From: DATGMB01 sp035293845
Lineage (GTDB): Bacteria > Acidobacteriota > Terriglobia > Bryobacterales > Bryobacteraceae
Assembly (NCBI GenBank): GCA_035293845.1
Contig: DATGMB010000131.1
Location: 1-51,028 of the forward strand
Length of the DNA: 51,028 bases
Reading direction: 5' to 3'
Shown here: in pieces, positions 33,377 to 42,366 of the stretch
How positions within the stretch are numbered: position 1 is the first letter of the stretch
Layout of the letters: every line of letters begins with the position of its first letter
The notes under the pieces: generated by a model
Told to the model about the DNA's origin: nothing
What the model saw: the letters and a program-made list of their open reading frames with translations, nothing else
The model's database searches: none
Made by a program: the position numbers and the translations under genes

Positions 33377-34746
33377 TGCCTCCCGGATCGCCGGCTACCT
33401 CCGCCACCGCCGCCGCGCACGATCTCCCCGAGCGCACGCGCCGCCGCGTGACCCGCCGCCTGATTCCGTACCTGATGTTTGTCTACTTCCTCGCGTACCT
33501 GGACCGCGCGAATCTGGGCGTCGCCAAGCTCCAGATGCAGCGCGACCTGGGCTTCAGCGACGCGGTGATCGGCTTCGGCGCGGGCATCTTCTTTCTCGGC
33601 TATCTCCTGCTCGATCTTCCCGGCAGCCTGATCGTGGAGCGCTGGAGCGCGCGCAAATGGATCACGCGCATCATGATCTCCTGGGGCATCGCAGCGGCGG
33701 CGATGGGCTTCGTCGCCACGCCGCTGTTCGGCGCCCTGTTCGGCAACGCCCGGCCCACGACGCAGTTCTACGGGCTGCGGCTCGCGCTCGGCATCGCGGA
33801 AGCGGGCTTTTTCCCCGGCGTGATCGTCTATCTTTCGCATTGGTTCCGGCCGGAGGACCGCGCGCGCGCCAAGGCGTATTTCATGGTCACGCAGCCGGTG
33901 GCCGTCGCGCTCGGCGTGCCGCTTTCGGGCTGGATTCTGGAGCATGTGCACTGGGCCGCGCTGGCCGGGTGGCGATGGGTGTTCATCCTGGAAGGTCTGC
34001 CGCCCGTGCTGATGGGCTTCGTCACTTGGTTTTACCTGACGGACCGGCCGCAGTCCGCGCGCTGGCTGCCGGAGGACGAAAAACGCTGGCTGTGCAAGGA
34101 ACTCGAGGCCGATACGGCGCGCAAGAGCTCGGCGCACCGCATCGACATTCGCGACGCGCTGCGCAATCCCCAGACATTTCTGCTCATCGCCATCTTCTTC
34201 CTGATCGTCACAGGCAATCAGGCGCTGATCTTCTTCCTTCCCTCGATAACCGGAAAGATGCACGCGCTGCCCGCCGCTTTCCGCACCGCGGCCGCCGGGC
34301 TGCCGTACGCGTGCAGCGCGGCGGGAATCCTGCTCAACGGCATGTGGGCGCACCGGACCGGCGCGCTGCGCTGGCACACGGCGGTTCCCATGCTCGCCAC
34401 CGGCGTCTCGCTCGGTCTGGCGGTGCTGGCGGGCGACCGCGCCTGGCTCGCATTGGGCATCTTCTGCCTCGCGGGCTTCACCTCCCAGGCCTACTTGCCG
34501 GCCTTTTTCACGCTTCCCTCGACGATGTTCGGCAAATCGGCCGCGGCGGCCACGGTGGGCCTGGTGTGCCTGGGGAACCTCGGAGGATTCGCCGGCCCGT
34601 GGCTGTTCGGCTATCTGAGAACCGCCACGGGGCGCTACGATGCGGGCCTGTGGGTGCTCGCCGGCTGCATGCTGCTCGCGGGAACTCTCGCGACGCGCAT
34701 CCGCATTTCGTCCCCAACCCACGATCCCCAACCCCGAATCCCATGA
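33376..34746 (+). CDS. MFS transporter, anion:cation symporter (sugar-acid type)
   Basis: 456 residues. ATG 33376 shares a base with the ALDH stop (TGATG). About twelve TM helices are visible. Family motifs: YLDRANLGVAKLQMQRDLGF after TM1 (typical of the ACS family, which takes up tartrate, galactonate, phthalate and related organic anions) and GLRLALGIAEAGFFPGVIVY in TM4. The C-terminal tail (SSPTHDPQPRIP) is translated from a C-rich 14-bp tandem repeat (34711-34742) and does not look like a conserved domain. The ATGA overlap with the dehydratase gene keeps the operon tight. Confidence 0.92.
   Translation: MPPGSPATSATAAAHDLPERTRRRVTRRLIPYLMFVYFLAYLDRANLGVAKLQMQRDLGFSDAVIGFGAGIFFLGYLLLDLPGSLIVERWSARKWITRIMISWGIAAAAMGFVATPLFGALFGNARPTTQFYGLRLALGIAEAGFFPGVIVYLSHWFRPEDRARAKAYFMVTQPVAVALGVPLSGWILEHVHWAALAGWRWVFILEGLPPVLMGFVTWFYLTDRPQSARWLPEDEKRWLCKELEADTARKSSAHRIDIRDALRNPQTFLLIAIFFLIVTGNQALIFFLPSITGKMHALPAAFRTAAAGLPYACSAAGILLNGMWAHRTGALRWHTAVPMLATGVSLGLAVLAGDRAWLALGIFCLAGFTSQAYLPAFFTLPSTMFGKSAAAATVGLVCLGNLGGFAGPWLFGYLRTATGRYDAGLWVLAGCMLLAGTLATRIRISSPTHDPQPRIP
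34711..34742. repeat. 14-bp tandem repeat (TCCCCAACCC type), coding
   Basis: TCCCCAACCCACGA (34711-34724) and TCCCCAACCCCGAA (34725-34738) plus TCCC, 12 of 14 positions identical. The 12-mer GATCCCCAACCC (34723-34734) recurs exactly at 36865-36876, at the truncated end of the MazF-like gene. Confidence 0.6.
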
Positions 34747-36464
34747 CTAAGAAACCCGAAGAGCTTCGCAGCTTCCGCTGGTTCGGCCCGGACACCATGC
34801 GCGGCTTCAGCCACCGCTCGCGCATGCTGCAACTCGGCTACCGCCGCGAGGATTTCACGGGCAAACCGGTGATCGCGATCGTCAACACGTGGAGCGAGAT
34901 CAACCCGTGCCACGCGCATCTGCGCGAACGTGCCGAAGCCGTGAAGCGCGGCGTGTGGCAGGCGGGCGGCTTCCCGGTCGAGATCCCGGCCTTCTCCATC
35001 ACCGAAACGTACATGAAGCCCAGCCCGATGCTCTACCGCAACCTGCTGGCGATGGATACCGAGGAGGCGCTGCGCAGCCTGCCGGTCGATGGCGCGGTGC
35101 TGATGGGCGGGTGCGACAAGACGACGCCGGGGCTGCTGATGGGCGCGATCAGCGCCAACCTGCCCGCGATTTTCCTGCCGGCCGGCCCGATGCTGCGCGG
35201 TAACTGGAACGGCAAACCGCTCGGCAGCGGCACCGACCTCTGGAAATATTGGACAGAGCGCTGTGCCGGCACGCTCGCCGAGGAAGACTGGCGCGCCATC
35301 GAGGCCGGCATTGCGCGCTCCCCCGGATTCTGCATGACCATGGGCACCGCGGCCACTATGACGGCGGTCGCCGAAGCGCTGGGAATGACGCTGCCCGTCG
35401 CTTCCTCCATGCCCGCCGCCGATTCCGGCCATCCACGGCTCGCGCTCGAAAGCGGGCGGCGCATTGTCGAGATGGTGTGGGAGGACGTGAAGCCCGATGC
35501 GATCCTTACGGCAGCGGCCTTCCGCAACGCGATCGCCGTGGATCTGGCGATCGGCGGCTCGACCAATGCGATCATTCACCTGGTGGCGATGGCGCGCCGC
35601 CGCGGCATCGATCTCCCGCTCGCCTTGTTCGACGAAATCTCGCGCTGTGTCCCGGTGCTCGCGAATATCCGGCCTTCCGGCGAATTTCTCATGGAAGATT
35701 TCTACTACGCCGGCGGCCTGCGCGCTCTAATGTCCGAAATGCGCGATCTGCTCGACCTCGGCTGCCTCACGGTGAACGGCAAGAGCCTCGGCGAGAACCT
35801 CGACGGCGCGCGCATCGTGAACCGCGAGGTGATCCGCCCGCGCGAAGCGCCGCTGGTCGCAAGCGGCGGCACGGCGGTGCTCTACGGCAGCCTCGCGCCG
35901 TGCGGCGCGGTGATCAAGACCGTCGCCGCCGATGCGCGTTTCCACCGCCACAACGGTCCCGCGGTCGTGTTCCGCGATTATGCGGACCTCGACGCGCGCA
36001 TTCACCGCGACGACCTGGCCGTGGACGAGAACTCGGTTCTGGTGTTGCAGAACGCCGGACCGCTCGGCGGACCGGGGATGCCGGAATGGGGCATGCTGCC
36101 GATTCCCGACGTGCTGCTGCGCCGCGGTGTGCGCGACATGGTGCGCATCTCCGACGCCCGCATGAGCGGCACCGCGTACGGGACCTGCGTGCTGCACGTC
36201 TCGCCCGAAAGCTACGTCGGCGGGCCGCTGGCGCTCGTCCGCGACGGCGACCCGATCCGCCTCGATATTCCGGATCGCCGGCTGGATCTGCTGGTGCCCG
36301 AGCCGGAACTGGCGCGGCGGCGCGCGGAATGGCGGCCGCCCGCGCAGGCAGACAGCCGCGGTTATCTGGCGCTCTACCGCGAGCGCGTCACGCAGGCGCA
36401 TGAAGGCTGCGATTTCGATTTCCTGGCGCGGCCGGGCAATTCGGCCGAGCCGGAAATCCATTGA
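34743..36464 (+). CDS. IlvD/Edd family sugar-acid dehydratase
   Basis: 573 residues. ATG 34743 overlaps the transporter stop (ATGA). The iron-sulfur ligands of the family are C56 (SEINPCHAHL), C124 (MGGCDKTTPG) and C197 (GFCMTMGTAATM). The spacing matches pentonate/hexonate dehydratases such as L-arabinonate dehydratase, where ligands lie near 59, 127 and 200. Further blocks are AIGGSTNAIIHLVAMARRRG, ASGGTAVLYGSLAPCGAV and RISDARMSGTAYG. It removes water from a 2,3-dihydroxy acid to give a 2-keto-3-deoxy acid. The operon context favours a sugar acid over branched-chain amino-acid synthesis. No aldolase is in the window. Confidence 0.92.
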   Translation: MTKKPEELRSFRWFGPDTMRGFSHRSRMLQLGYRREDFTGKPVIAIVNTWSEINPCHAHLRERAEAVKRGVWQAGGFPVEIPAFSITETYMKPSPMLYRNLLAMDTEEALRSLPVDGAVLMGGCDKTTPGLLMGAISANLPAIFLPAGPMLRGNWNGKPLGSGTDLWKYWTERCAGTLAEEDWRAIEAGIARSPGFCMTMGTAATMTAVAEALGMTLPVASSMPAADSGHPRLALESGRRIVEMVWEDVKPDAILTAAAFRNAIAVDLAIGGSTNAIIHLVAMARRRGIDLPLALFDEISRCVPVLANIRPSGEFLMEDFYYAGGLRALMSEMRDLLDLGCLTVNGKSLGENLDGARIVNREVIRPREAPLVASGGTAVLYGSLAPCGAVIKTVAADARFHRHNGPAVVFRDYADLDARIHRDDLAVDENSVLVLQNAGPLGGPGMPEWGMLPIPDVLLRRGVRDMVRISDARMSGTAYGTCVLHVSPESYVGGPLALVRDGDPIRLDIPDRRLDLLVPEPELARRRAEWRPPAQADSRGYLALYRERVTQAHEGCDFDFLARPGNSAEPEIH

Positions 36465-36524
36465 AGGCCACGCGATACCTCGGCCGCCGATGGCCTAAAC
36501 TAGAAGCGAGGGCAGAAGGTCATC

Positions 36525-36710
36525 GTGGACGCCTTGGCGGAGAAACTGGACGCTCGACTGCGCGACTGGAAGCCGGAGACGGCGGCTGAGGCGCGGAAGC
36601 GCATCGCCGAGGTGATTGAACTCGCCGATCACGACGTGCTCGACGTCGCACGCTCGCGTGCCGCCGAACAGGAGGTCCTCGACCTGCTCGATGAAGACCC
36701 GGCCCGGTGA
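36525..36710 (+). CDS. Small antitoxin-like protein of the MazF pair
   Basis: 61 residues from GTG 36525, with AGAAGG five bases upstream. Highly charged and helical (AEKLDARLRDWKPETAAEA, DLLDEDPAR), with a small-antitoxin character but no family I can name. Its last 20 bases overlap the MazF/PemK-like toxin ORF, the usual antitoxin-first arrangement. The pair follows the dehydratase gene by 60 bases but is probably a separate unit. Confidence 0.65.
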   Translation: MDALAEKLDARLRDWKPETAAEARKRIAEVIELADHDVLDVARSRAAEQEVLDLLDEDPAR

Positions 36711-36912
36711 GATCTGGCTGGCGGACTTGGGACTCGCCGCCAAAACGCGTCCCGTCGTCATCGTCTCCCGTGAAGACCCCGACCCGCCACGATCCCTCGT
36801 TTTGTACGTCCCCCTCACTACGCAGCAAAGAGGCAGTCCGTATGAGGTGCGGCTTCCGTTCCTGGATCCCCAACCCGCTGAGTTGAAGCGGCCAGCTGAA
36901 CTATTTCGGTGA
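36691..36912 (+). CDS. MazF/PemK-like toxin, C-terminally shortened
   Basis: 73 residues. MKTRPGEIWLADLGLAAKTR then PVVIVSRED is the MazF/PemK opening, and VLYVPLTTQQRGSPYEVRLP supplies the conserved Thr block. MazF proteins are mRNA interferases of about 110 residues. Here the usual C-terminal third (N-V-Q-G-type strand and final helix) is replaced by LDPQPAELKRPAELFR and a stop. The break coincides with the 12-mer GATCCCCAACCC at 36865. The last 12 bases overlap the convergent CRTAC1 gene. The catalytic Arg/Thr positions remain, but dimer formation may be lost. Confidence 0.72.
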   Translation: MKTRPGEIWLADLGLAAKTRPVVIVSREDPDPPRSLVLYVPLTTQQRGSPYEVRLPFLDPQPAELKRPAELFR

Positions 36913-38604
36913 ATTCGAGCCCCCTCGTGGCCTTACCTCCTCTTCGCCCTCCGTAATCGCCAGCCGCCGGTTCGCCGCCACATTCCTCCACGTCTGCACC
37001 TTCCCGCTGGGCCAGCGGACTTCGATCCGGTCCGCCGCGGATGCCTGCCCCAGCCCGAAATACAGCGCCATTTCGTTCTGGGAATAGAAGCTGCCGCCGC
37101 TCATCACTTCATCGACCTGGCGCCCGCCGCCCGCTTCCACCGTGACCCGCGCGCCGATCGCGCTCCGGTTCGATTGCGTGCCCGTCAGCGCGACCGAGAG
37201 AAAGTTCTGCCGCGCTCCAGTGTTCTTGAGCAAACTGGGCGTGGCATTCATGTTGACGATGACGATTTCCGGCCGCCCGTCGCCATCGACATCCCCGACC
37301 GCCAGCCCGCGCGCTGGACGCAGCACATCGAGCGCCGGGCCCGCTCTCTCCGTCACATCCTCGAAGCGGCCGTTCCCCAGGTTGCGGTAGACCAGCGTCT
37401 TCTGCCGGTAGCGGTCGCCGACCGGCGAGCGATCGACTTCGGGATACACGTGGCCGTTCGCCACAACCAGGTCCTTCCAGCCATCGTCATCCAGATCCAC
37501 GAAGGCGATGCCCCAGCCCAGCAGATGGTGGGTCGCGAGTCCCGCGCGCTGCGCCACATCCTCGAAAAAGCCGCCGCCCTCGTTGTGAAATAGCGAGGGA
37601 ATATCGCCGGAGAAATTTGTCTTGGCGATATCGAGCAGCCCGTCGCCGTCGTAATCCCCGACGGCCACGCCCATGCCGGACTGCAACTGCCCGTCGAAAT
37701 TGTAGGCCACGCCGGCGGCCGCGCCCCGCTCCTCGAACGTGCCGTCGTGCCGGTTGCGATACAGGAGGCTCGGGGTCTGATCGCAGGCGACGTAAATGTC
37801 CGGCCAGCCGTCGCCATCGAAATCCGCTGCGGCCACACCCAGGCCGTACCGCGCGCCCGGCTTCAGGATACCGGCGGCGGCCGATACGTCGGTGAAGGTG
37901 CCGTCGCGGTTGTTGTGATAGAGGACGTTGGTCGCGGGCGTCAGCCCGTGCGGGCCGCACCAGACCGGCAGTCCTTTCCAGTTGCACGCCGGATCCTGGC
38001 CCGGCTTCGGCGTCTTCGCCAGGTCGAGTTCCAGATAATTCGCTACGAACAGGTCGAGCCAGCCGTCCCGGTCATAATCGACGAACGAGCAGCCGGCGCC
38101 GAAGCGAACGCCCGTGACGGGCAGGTGCGCCTCAGCGGTCGCATCGGCAAACCGGCCGTTGCCGAGGTTCTTGTAAAGGCGGTTGTGGCCGTAGTAGGTA
38201 ATGAGAAGGTCCGGCTTGCCGTCGTTGTTGTAGTCGCCGGCGCACACTCCCTGGCCCCAGCCCTCGACGGTGAACCCGGCCTGCCGCGAAACATCGGTGA
38301 ACCGGCCGTGGCCGTCGTTCCGATAAAGCTGCACGGTGCGCGGCGGAGCGCCGCCGCCCTCGATCGTGGTCCCGTTGACGATGAGGATATCGTTGGCGCC
38401 ATCGCCGTCGTAATCGAAGATGGCGGCGCCGTTGCCCGTCGATTCCAGAATGTAGGTTTTGGTGTCCTTGCCGCCGAATGTGTTCGGCAGGTTCAGCCCC
38501 GCCTGCGCCGCCACATCGACCATGCGAATCGCGGGGAGTGTGCTGCCCACGACGGCGGCAGCCAGCAGCAGACTCCAGGCCGCGTATAAGGCGTAAACAC
38601 GCAT
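36901..38604 (-). CDS. CRTAC1 / ASPIC-UnbV family exported FG-GAP protein
   Basis: 567 residues from ATG 38604. A signal peptide (MRVYALYAAWSLLLAAAVVG) is followed by a beta-propeller with calcium-binding FG-GAP/VCBS loops: DYDGDGANDILIV, DYNNDGKPDLLI, DYDRDGWLDLFV, DFDGDGWPDIYV, DYDGDGLLDI, DLDDDGWKDLVV and DVDGDGRPEIVIV. The C-terminal ASPIC/UnbV domain reads GTQSNRSAIGARVTVE and YFGLGQASAADRIEVRWPSG. The family is abundant in Acidobacteria and is thought to be extracytoplasmic and adhesive or carbohydrate-binding; the function here is unproven. It is divergent from TonB receptor 2, with 170 bases between their starts. Confidence 0.93.
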   Translation of the reverse strand: MRVYALYAAWSLLLAAAVVGSTLPAIRMVDVAAQAGLNLPNTFGGKDTKTYILESTGNGAAIFDYDGDGANDILIVNGTTIEGGGAPPRTVQLYRNDGHGRFTDVSRQAGFTVEGWGQGVCAGDYNNDGKPDLLITYYGHNRLYKNLGNGRFADATAEAHLPVTGVRFGAGCSFVDYDRDGWLDLFVANYLELDLAKTPKPGQDPACNWKGLPVWCGPHGLTPATNVLYHNNRDGTFTDVSAAAGILKPGARYGLGVAAADFDGDGWPDIYVACDQTPSLLYRNRHDGTFEERGAAAGVAYNFDGQLQSGMGVAVGDYDGDGLLDIAKTNFSGDIPSLFHNEGGGFFEDVAQRAGLATHHLLGWGIAFVDLDDDGWKDLVVANGHVYPEVDRSPVGDRYRQKTLVYRNLGNGRFEDVTERAGPALDVLRPARGLAVGDVDGDGRPEIVIVNMNATPSLLKNTGARQNFLSVALTGTQSNRSAIGARVTVEAGGGRQVDEVMSGGSFYSQNEMALYFGLGQASAADRIEVRWPSGKVQTWRNVAANRRLAITEGEEEVRPRGGSNSPK

Positions 38605-38665
38605 CGCTGTGAACTCAAACTCACCTAACTCACGGCTACTAAACCCGCCATCCTGAAGAATTTCC

Positions 38666-38694
38666 TTGACCTCGAAACCGGGCTGTCATATTCT
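38666..38694 (+). promoter_or_regulatory. Strong putative sigma70-type promoter of TonB receptor 2
   Basis: TTGACC (38666-38671), exactly 17 bp, TATTCT (38689-38694), in an AT-rich island between divergent genes. The predicted start (about 38701) leaves a 5' leader of roughly 74 bases before ATG 38775. Confidence 0.6.
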
Positions 38695-38774
38695 ACTCAA
38701 AAATCAGCTCTTGTGCTGTCCACCAGGAGCTAGTGGTCTCTAATCTTTTAGAAGGCTTGTTCGTAGGAGGGGCT

Positions 38775-41700
38775 ATGAACCACGTAACGCGCCTTGCGGT
38801 CCTTTCGATTCTCGTCCTGTCGTGCGCCTTCGCGCAGCGCGATCTTTCCACGCTAGCCGGTACGGTCACGGATAGCACCGGAGGCGTGGTTCCCAACGCC
38901 ACCGTCAAAATCACCGATCAACAGACCGGCGAAGTCTACCAGACGGTCACCAACGCGGCAGGCGAATTCGTCCGCCCGGCGCTGCGTCCGGCCGCCTATT
39001 CGGTCGAGATCAGCGCGCCGGGATTCCGCAAAGCCGAGCAGAAGGATATCCAGCTCCTGGCGGGCCAGCGCACCGGCCTGACGTTCACCCTTACGGTCGG
39101 CGATGTCGGCCAGACCGTCGAGGTCACGGCTGCCGCGCCGTTGCTGCAGACCGAAGGCACGCAGGTCGGCGCCAACGTTGATACGAAATCGGTCGAAGAT
39201 CTGCCTCTCGGCGGCAAGCGCAATTTCGCGTACCTCGCGCGACTCTCGCCCGGCGTCGTCCCCGCCGAGCCAGGCGCTCGCGACGCCGCCAACGGCGGCT
39301 TTTCCGCGAACGGCGTCCGCTCCAACGGGCAGAACAATTTCCTCCTCAACGGAGTTGATAACAACATCAACACCATCGACTTCCTGAACCAGACCGCGTA
39401 CGCGATCGGCCCCTCGACGGAAGCCATCGCCGAAATGAACATCATCACCAACGGCTACAACGCGGAATACGGCCGCGCCGCCGGCGGCGTGATCAACGTC
39501 AACCTGAAGTCCGGCACCAACGCGCTGCACGGCGAACTTTACGAGCTCCTCCAGAACCGCGCTCTCGATGCGAACCGCTGGGAGAACAACCTGGCCGGCG
39601 TTCCCAAGGGCCCGTTCATTCAGAACCAGTTCGGCGCCAATGCGGGCGCGCCGATCATCAAGAACAAGCTGTTCATCTTCGGCGATTACCAGGGGACTCG
39701 CATCGCCAGCTCCGGCGGCTCGGTGCAAAACCTGGGCTACGGCGGCTTCTACACCATCCCCACGGCGGCGATGAAGCAGGGGAATTTCTCGAGCGAGCTA
39801 GGCGGGCAGATTGCCACCGACCCGATCACCGGCGCATCCATCAACCAGGGCGTCATCTACGACCCGGCTTCCACCGTCTACCAGAACAACGTTCCGGTCT
39901 CTCGCACGCCGTTCCCCGGCAACATCATCCCGCAGAGCCGCTGGGATCCCGCCTTCGCCAAGATCCTGCAACTGTATCCCGCCACGAACCAGCCCATCAA
40001 AACCGGCACCTTCCCCACCAACGACTATTACATCGTCACTCCCGGCAAACAGGTGGTCGACCAGGGCGACGGCCGCGTCGACTACAAGCTCAGCGAACGG
40101 GACAGCCTGTTCGGCTCGCTGAGCTGGTCCGATACCGTCAGCACTTCCGGTGTGCCCTTCCCCGGTCCGCTCGATGGCTCTCCGTTCCAGGGCGCCGGCG
40201 AAACCGACCTGGCGCGCAACGCGCAGATGAGCTACACGCGCGTGTGGAGGCCCACGGTGGTTTCCGAAACCCGCGTCGGCTTCACGCGCCTGGTGACCTC
40301 GCGCATCGGCGCGAACCCCGGAACGGATCTCTTCCAGCAGTTCGGCATCGGCGGCTATGATCCGACCGGCGCCACGGCGAATAACGGCGGGCTCCCGCAG
40401 TTCGGCATTAGCAACTACTCGCAGATCGGCGCCAACGACTGGATTCCCACCAAGGAGTTCAACAACGTCTGGGATTTCATCCAGAACGTCGCGATCAGCA
40501 AGGGCTCCCACGCGCTCAAATTCGGCGCCGAATACCGGCCCATCAAATTCCCGTTCTTCCAGGTCCCCGATCCTCACGGCAATATCGGTTTCAGCACCAA
40601 TGAAACGGCCTTCCCGTCGACGGCGAAGGGTTCGGCCGGAGCCGCCATCAACACCGTGACCGGAGACGCCATCGCTTCAGCGCTGCTGGGCGTGGTGGAC
40701 AGCGGCAACATGTCCACGACGAACTTTGTCTCCTCGCAGAAATCCGCGTGGGCCTTCTACGCCCAGGACGACTGGAAGGTGAGCTCGCGTCTCACCGTCA
40801 ATATCGGCCTGCGCTATGAGCTGTGGTCGCCCATCGATGAGCGCTTCGGACGCCAGGCGAATTTCGACCTGCAGAGCCTGACACTCTACATTCCGCGCGG
40901 CCCCAACCAGGACGCGCCGCTGCCGCCGAACTTCTCGACCATCTTCCCGGAGATCCACGTCTCCCGCGGCCAGGTGCCCAGCACACTGGTGCCCTGGGAT
41001 AAGAAAGATTTCGGACCGCGCCTCGGACTCGCGTACCGCTTGGGCGAAAAGACCGTCATTCGCGCCGGCTACGGCATCTTCTACGGCGGCGAGGAAAATC
41101 AGGGCGGCAGCCCCAACCGCGGCGAAGGCGTTCCGTTCAATGAAACCGTCAACCTCAACCGCGCGGCGAATATCAGCGGCTTCATCGGCGTTTCGCAGCC
41201 GGAGTGCACCGGTTGCGATTTCTTCCCCGGCGGTTTCGCGGGCGGCTATCCCCTCAATGTCTTCAGTCTGCCGGCGCCCGTGTCCTTCCGCGGCGTCCAG
41301 AGTGATTTCCGCAATCCGCTGGTCCACAAGTGGAACTTCACCGTGCAACGCGAACTGAAGGGCAACATGTCGCTCGAAGTCGGCTATGACGGCAACCACT
41401 CCGCCCACCAGGTCATCCTGTGGAACTCCGATCCAGCCGTCAACACTCCGTCGACGGCCGCCATCTCCTCCGACAGCGTGCGCTACATTCTGCCTCCGGC
41501 CGGATGCTCGGCGTGCGCGTCCATCGGCAACGGCCTCTCAATGACTTCCTCCTTCGGTTTCGGCAACTATGCCGCCATGCATGGCAAGCTGGAGAAGCGC
41601 TTCTCTCACGGCCTGCAGTTCCTCACCTCGTATACCTGGGGCCATTCTCTGGCGAACAGCGGCACGCCGCTCAGCGGTTCCAGCAACCTGGGCGCGCCCG

Positions 41701-42314
41701 ATCCCACCAACCTGGCATCCGAATACTCCAGCGCGTCCTGGGATGTCCGCCACAACTTCACCAGCGCCTTCGTCTATGATCTGCCCATCGGCAAAGGCAA
41801 GGCGCTCGGCAGCAACATGGGCCGGGCGATGAATGCGTTGGTGGGCGGATGGCAGGCCAACGGAATTCTCACGCTGCGCACCGGCCAGCCGTTCACCCTC
41901 GCCTATAACGGCTGCCAGGGCGTCTGGGGACGCTGCCGTCCGGACTATATTCCCGGCCTCGATCCCAACGCCGCACCGCCCGGAGGCCGCAATCCCAATG
42001 AGTGGTTCAATATTGCCAATGTCGCCCCGGCCGCGGCCCTGACCGGCGGCAATCTTGGCCTGCAGACCAACTATGGCCCGCCGACCCGCACGCTGGACTT
42101 CTCGCTGTTCAAAGATTTCGCGTTCACCGAGCGCTGGAAGGCGCAGTTCCGCGCGGAATCCTTCAACATCGCGAACACGCCGCAGTTCAGCCAGCCCGAT
42201 GCCAGTCTGCAGGACAGCAAGGCCCTCGGCGGCAACGGCAACTTCGGCAAGATCACCAGTACGCAGGCCGGACTGGAGCGGCACATCCAGTTCTCTCTGC
42301 GGCTGTACTTCTAA
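38775..42314 (+). CDS. Oar-like TonB-dependent receptor 2 with carboxypeptidase-regulatory domain
   Basis: 1179 residues. The start ATG 38775 has GGAGGGG upstream and gives a clean signal peptide (MNHVTRLAVLSILVLSCAFA); an ATG at 38733 is in frame but lacks one. The carboxypeptidase-regulatory fold (about 27-105: LAGTVTDSTGGVVPNATVKI) is followed by a plug region (VEDLPLGGKRNFAYLARLSP, NFLLNGVDNN) and a long outer-membrane barrel ending in Phe (IQFSLRLYF). The ligand is unknown. It heads a long run of plus-strand genes, separated from the next one by a strong hairpin at 42321. Confidence 0.92.
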   Translation: MNHVTRLAVLSILVLSCAFAQRDLSTLAGTVTDSTGGVVPNATVKITDQQTGEVYQTVTNAAGEFVRPALRPAAYSVEISAPGFRKAEQKDIQLLAGQRTGLTFTLTVGDVGQTVEVTAAAPLLQTEGTQVGANVDTKSVEDLPLGGKRNFAYLARLSPGVVPAEPGARDAANGGFSANGVRSNGQNNFLLNGVDNNINTIDFLNQTAYAIGPSTEAIAEMNIITNGYNAEYGRAAGGVINVNLKSGTNALHGELYELLQNRALDANRWENNLAGVPKGPFIQNQFGANAGAPIIKNKLFIFGDYQGTRIASSGGSVQNLGYGGFYTIPTAAMKQGNFSSELGGQIATDPITGASINQGVIYDPASTVYQNNVPVSRTPFPGNIIPQSRWDPAFAKILQLYPATNQPIKTGTFPTNDYYIVTPGKQVVDQGDGRVDYKLSERDSLFGSLSWSDTVSTSGVPFPGPLDGSPFQGAGETDLARNAQMSYTRVWRPTVVSETRVGFTRLVTSRIGANPGTDLFQQFGIGGYDPTGATANNGGLPQFGISNYSQIGANDWIPTKEFNNVWDFIQNVAISKGSHALKFGAEYRPIKFPFFQVPDPHGNIGFSTNETAFPSTAKGSAGAAINTVTGDAIASALLGVVDSGNMSTTNFVSSQKSAWAFYAQDDWKVSSRLTVNIGLRYELWSPIDERFGRQANFDLQSLTLYIPRGPNQDAPLPPNFSTIFPEIHVSRGQVPSTLVPWDKKDFGPRLGLAYRLGEKTVIRAGYGIFYGGEENQGGSPNRGEGVPFNETVNLNRAANISGFIGVSQPECTGCDFFPGGFAGGYPLNVFSLPAPVSFRGVQSDFRNPLVHKWNFTVQRELKGNMSLEVGYDGNHSAHQVILWNSDPAVNTPSTAAISSDSVRYILPPAGCSACASIGNGLSMTSSFGFGNYAAMHGKLEKRFSHGLQFLTSYTWGHSLANSGTPLSGSSNLGAPDPTNLASEYSSASWDVRHNFTSAFVYDLPIGKGKALGSNMGRAMNALVGGWQANGILTLRTGQPFTLAYNGCQGVWGRCRPDYIPGLDPNAAPPGGRNPNEWFNIANVAPAAALTGGNLGLQTNYGPPTRTLDFSLFKDFAFTERWKAQFRAESFNIANTPQFSQPDASLQDSKALGGNGNFGKITSTQAGLERHIQFSLRLYF

Positions 42315-42320
42315 GCACCG

Positions 42321-42347
42321 CGCGGGGCCGGCCCGGCCGGCCCCGCG
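42321..42347 (+). terminator. Perfect 11-bp GC hairpin after TonB receptor 2
   Basis: CGCGGGGCCGG (42321-42331), loop CCCGG, CCGGCCCCGCG (42337-42347). The stem is perfect and lies six bases after the receptor stop codon and 19 bases before the next start. It lacks a U-tract (a TCCTCCTCTTCC run follows), so it may be a weak terminator, an attenuator or an RNA-stabilising element. Confidence 0.5.
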
Positions 42348-42366
42348 TCCTCCTCTTCCGGGCCCC

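Noticed and set aside
33280..34731. 483-codon minus-strand open frame opposite the MFS transporter
   Set aside because: Low-complexity charged product; the plus strand encodes a clear twelve-helix transporter with family motifs.
34743..36464. Branched-chain amino-acid dihydroxy-acid dehydratase (IlvD proper)
   Set aside because: The operon partners (LarA, ALDH, organic-anion transporter) and absence of other ilv genes favour a sugar-acid dehydratase.
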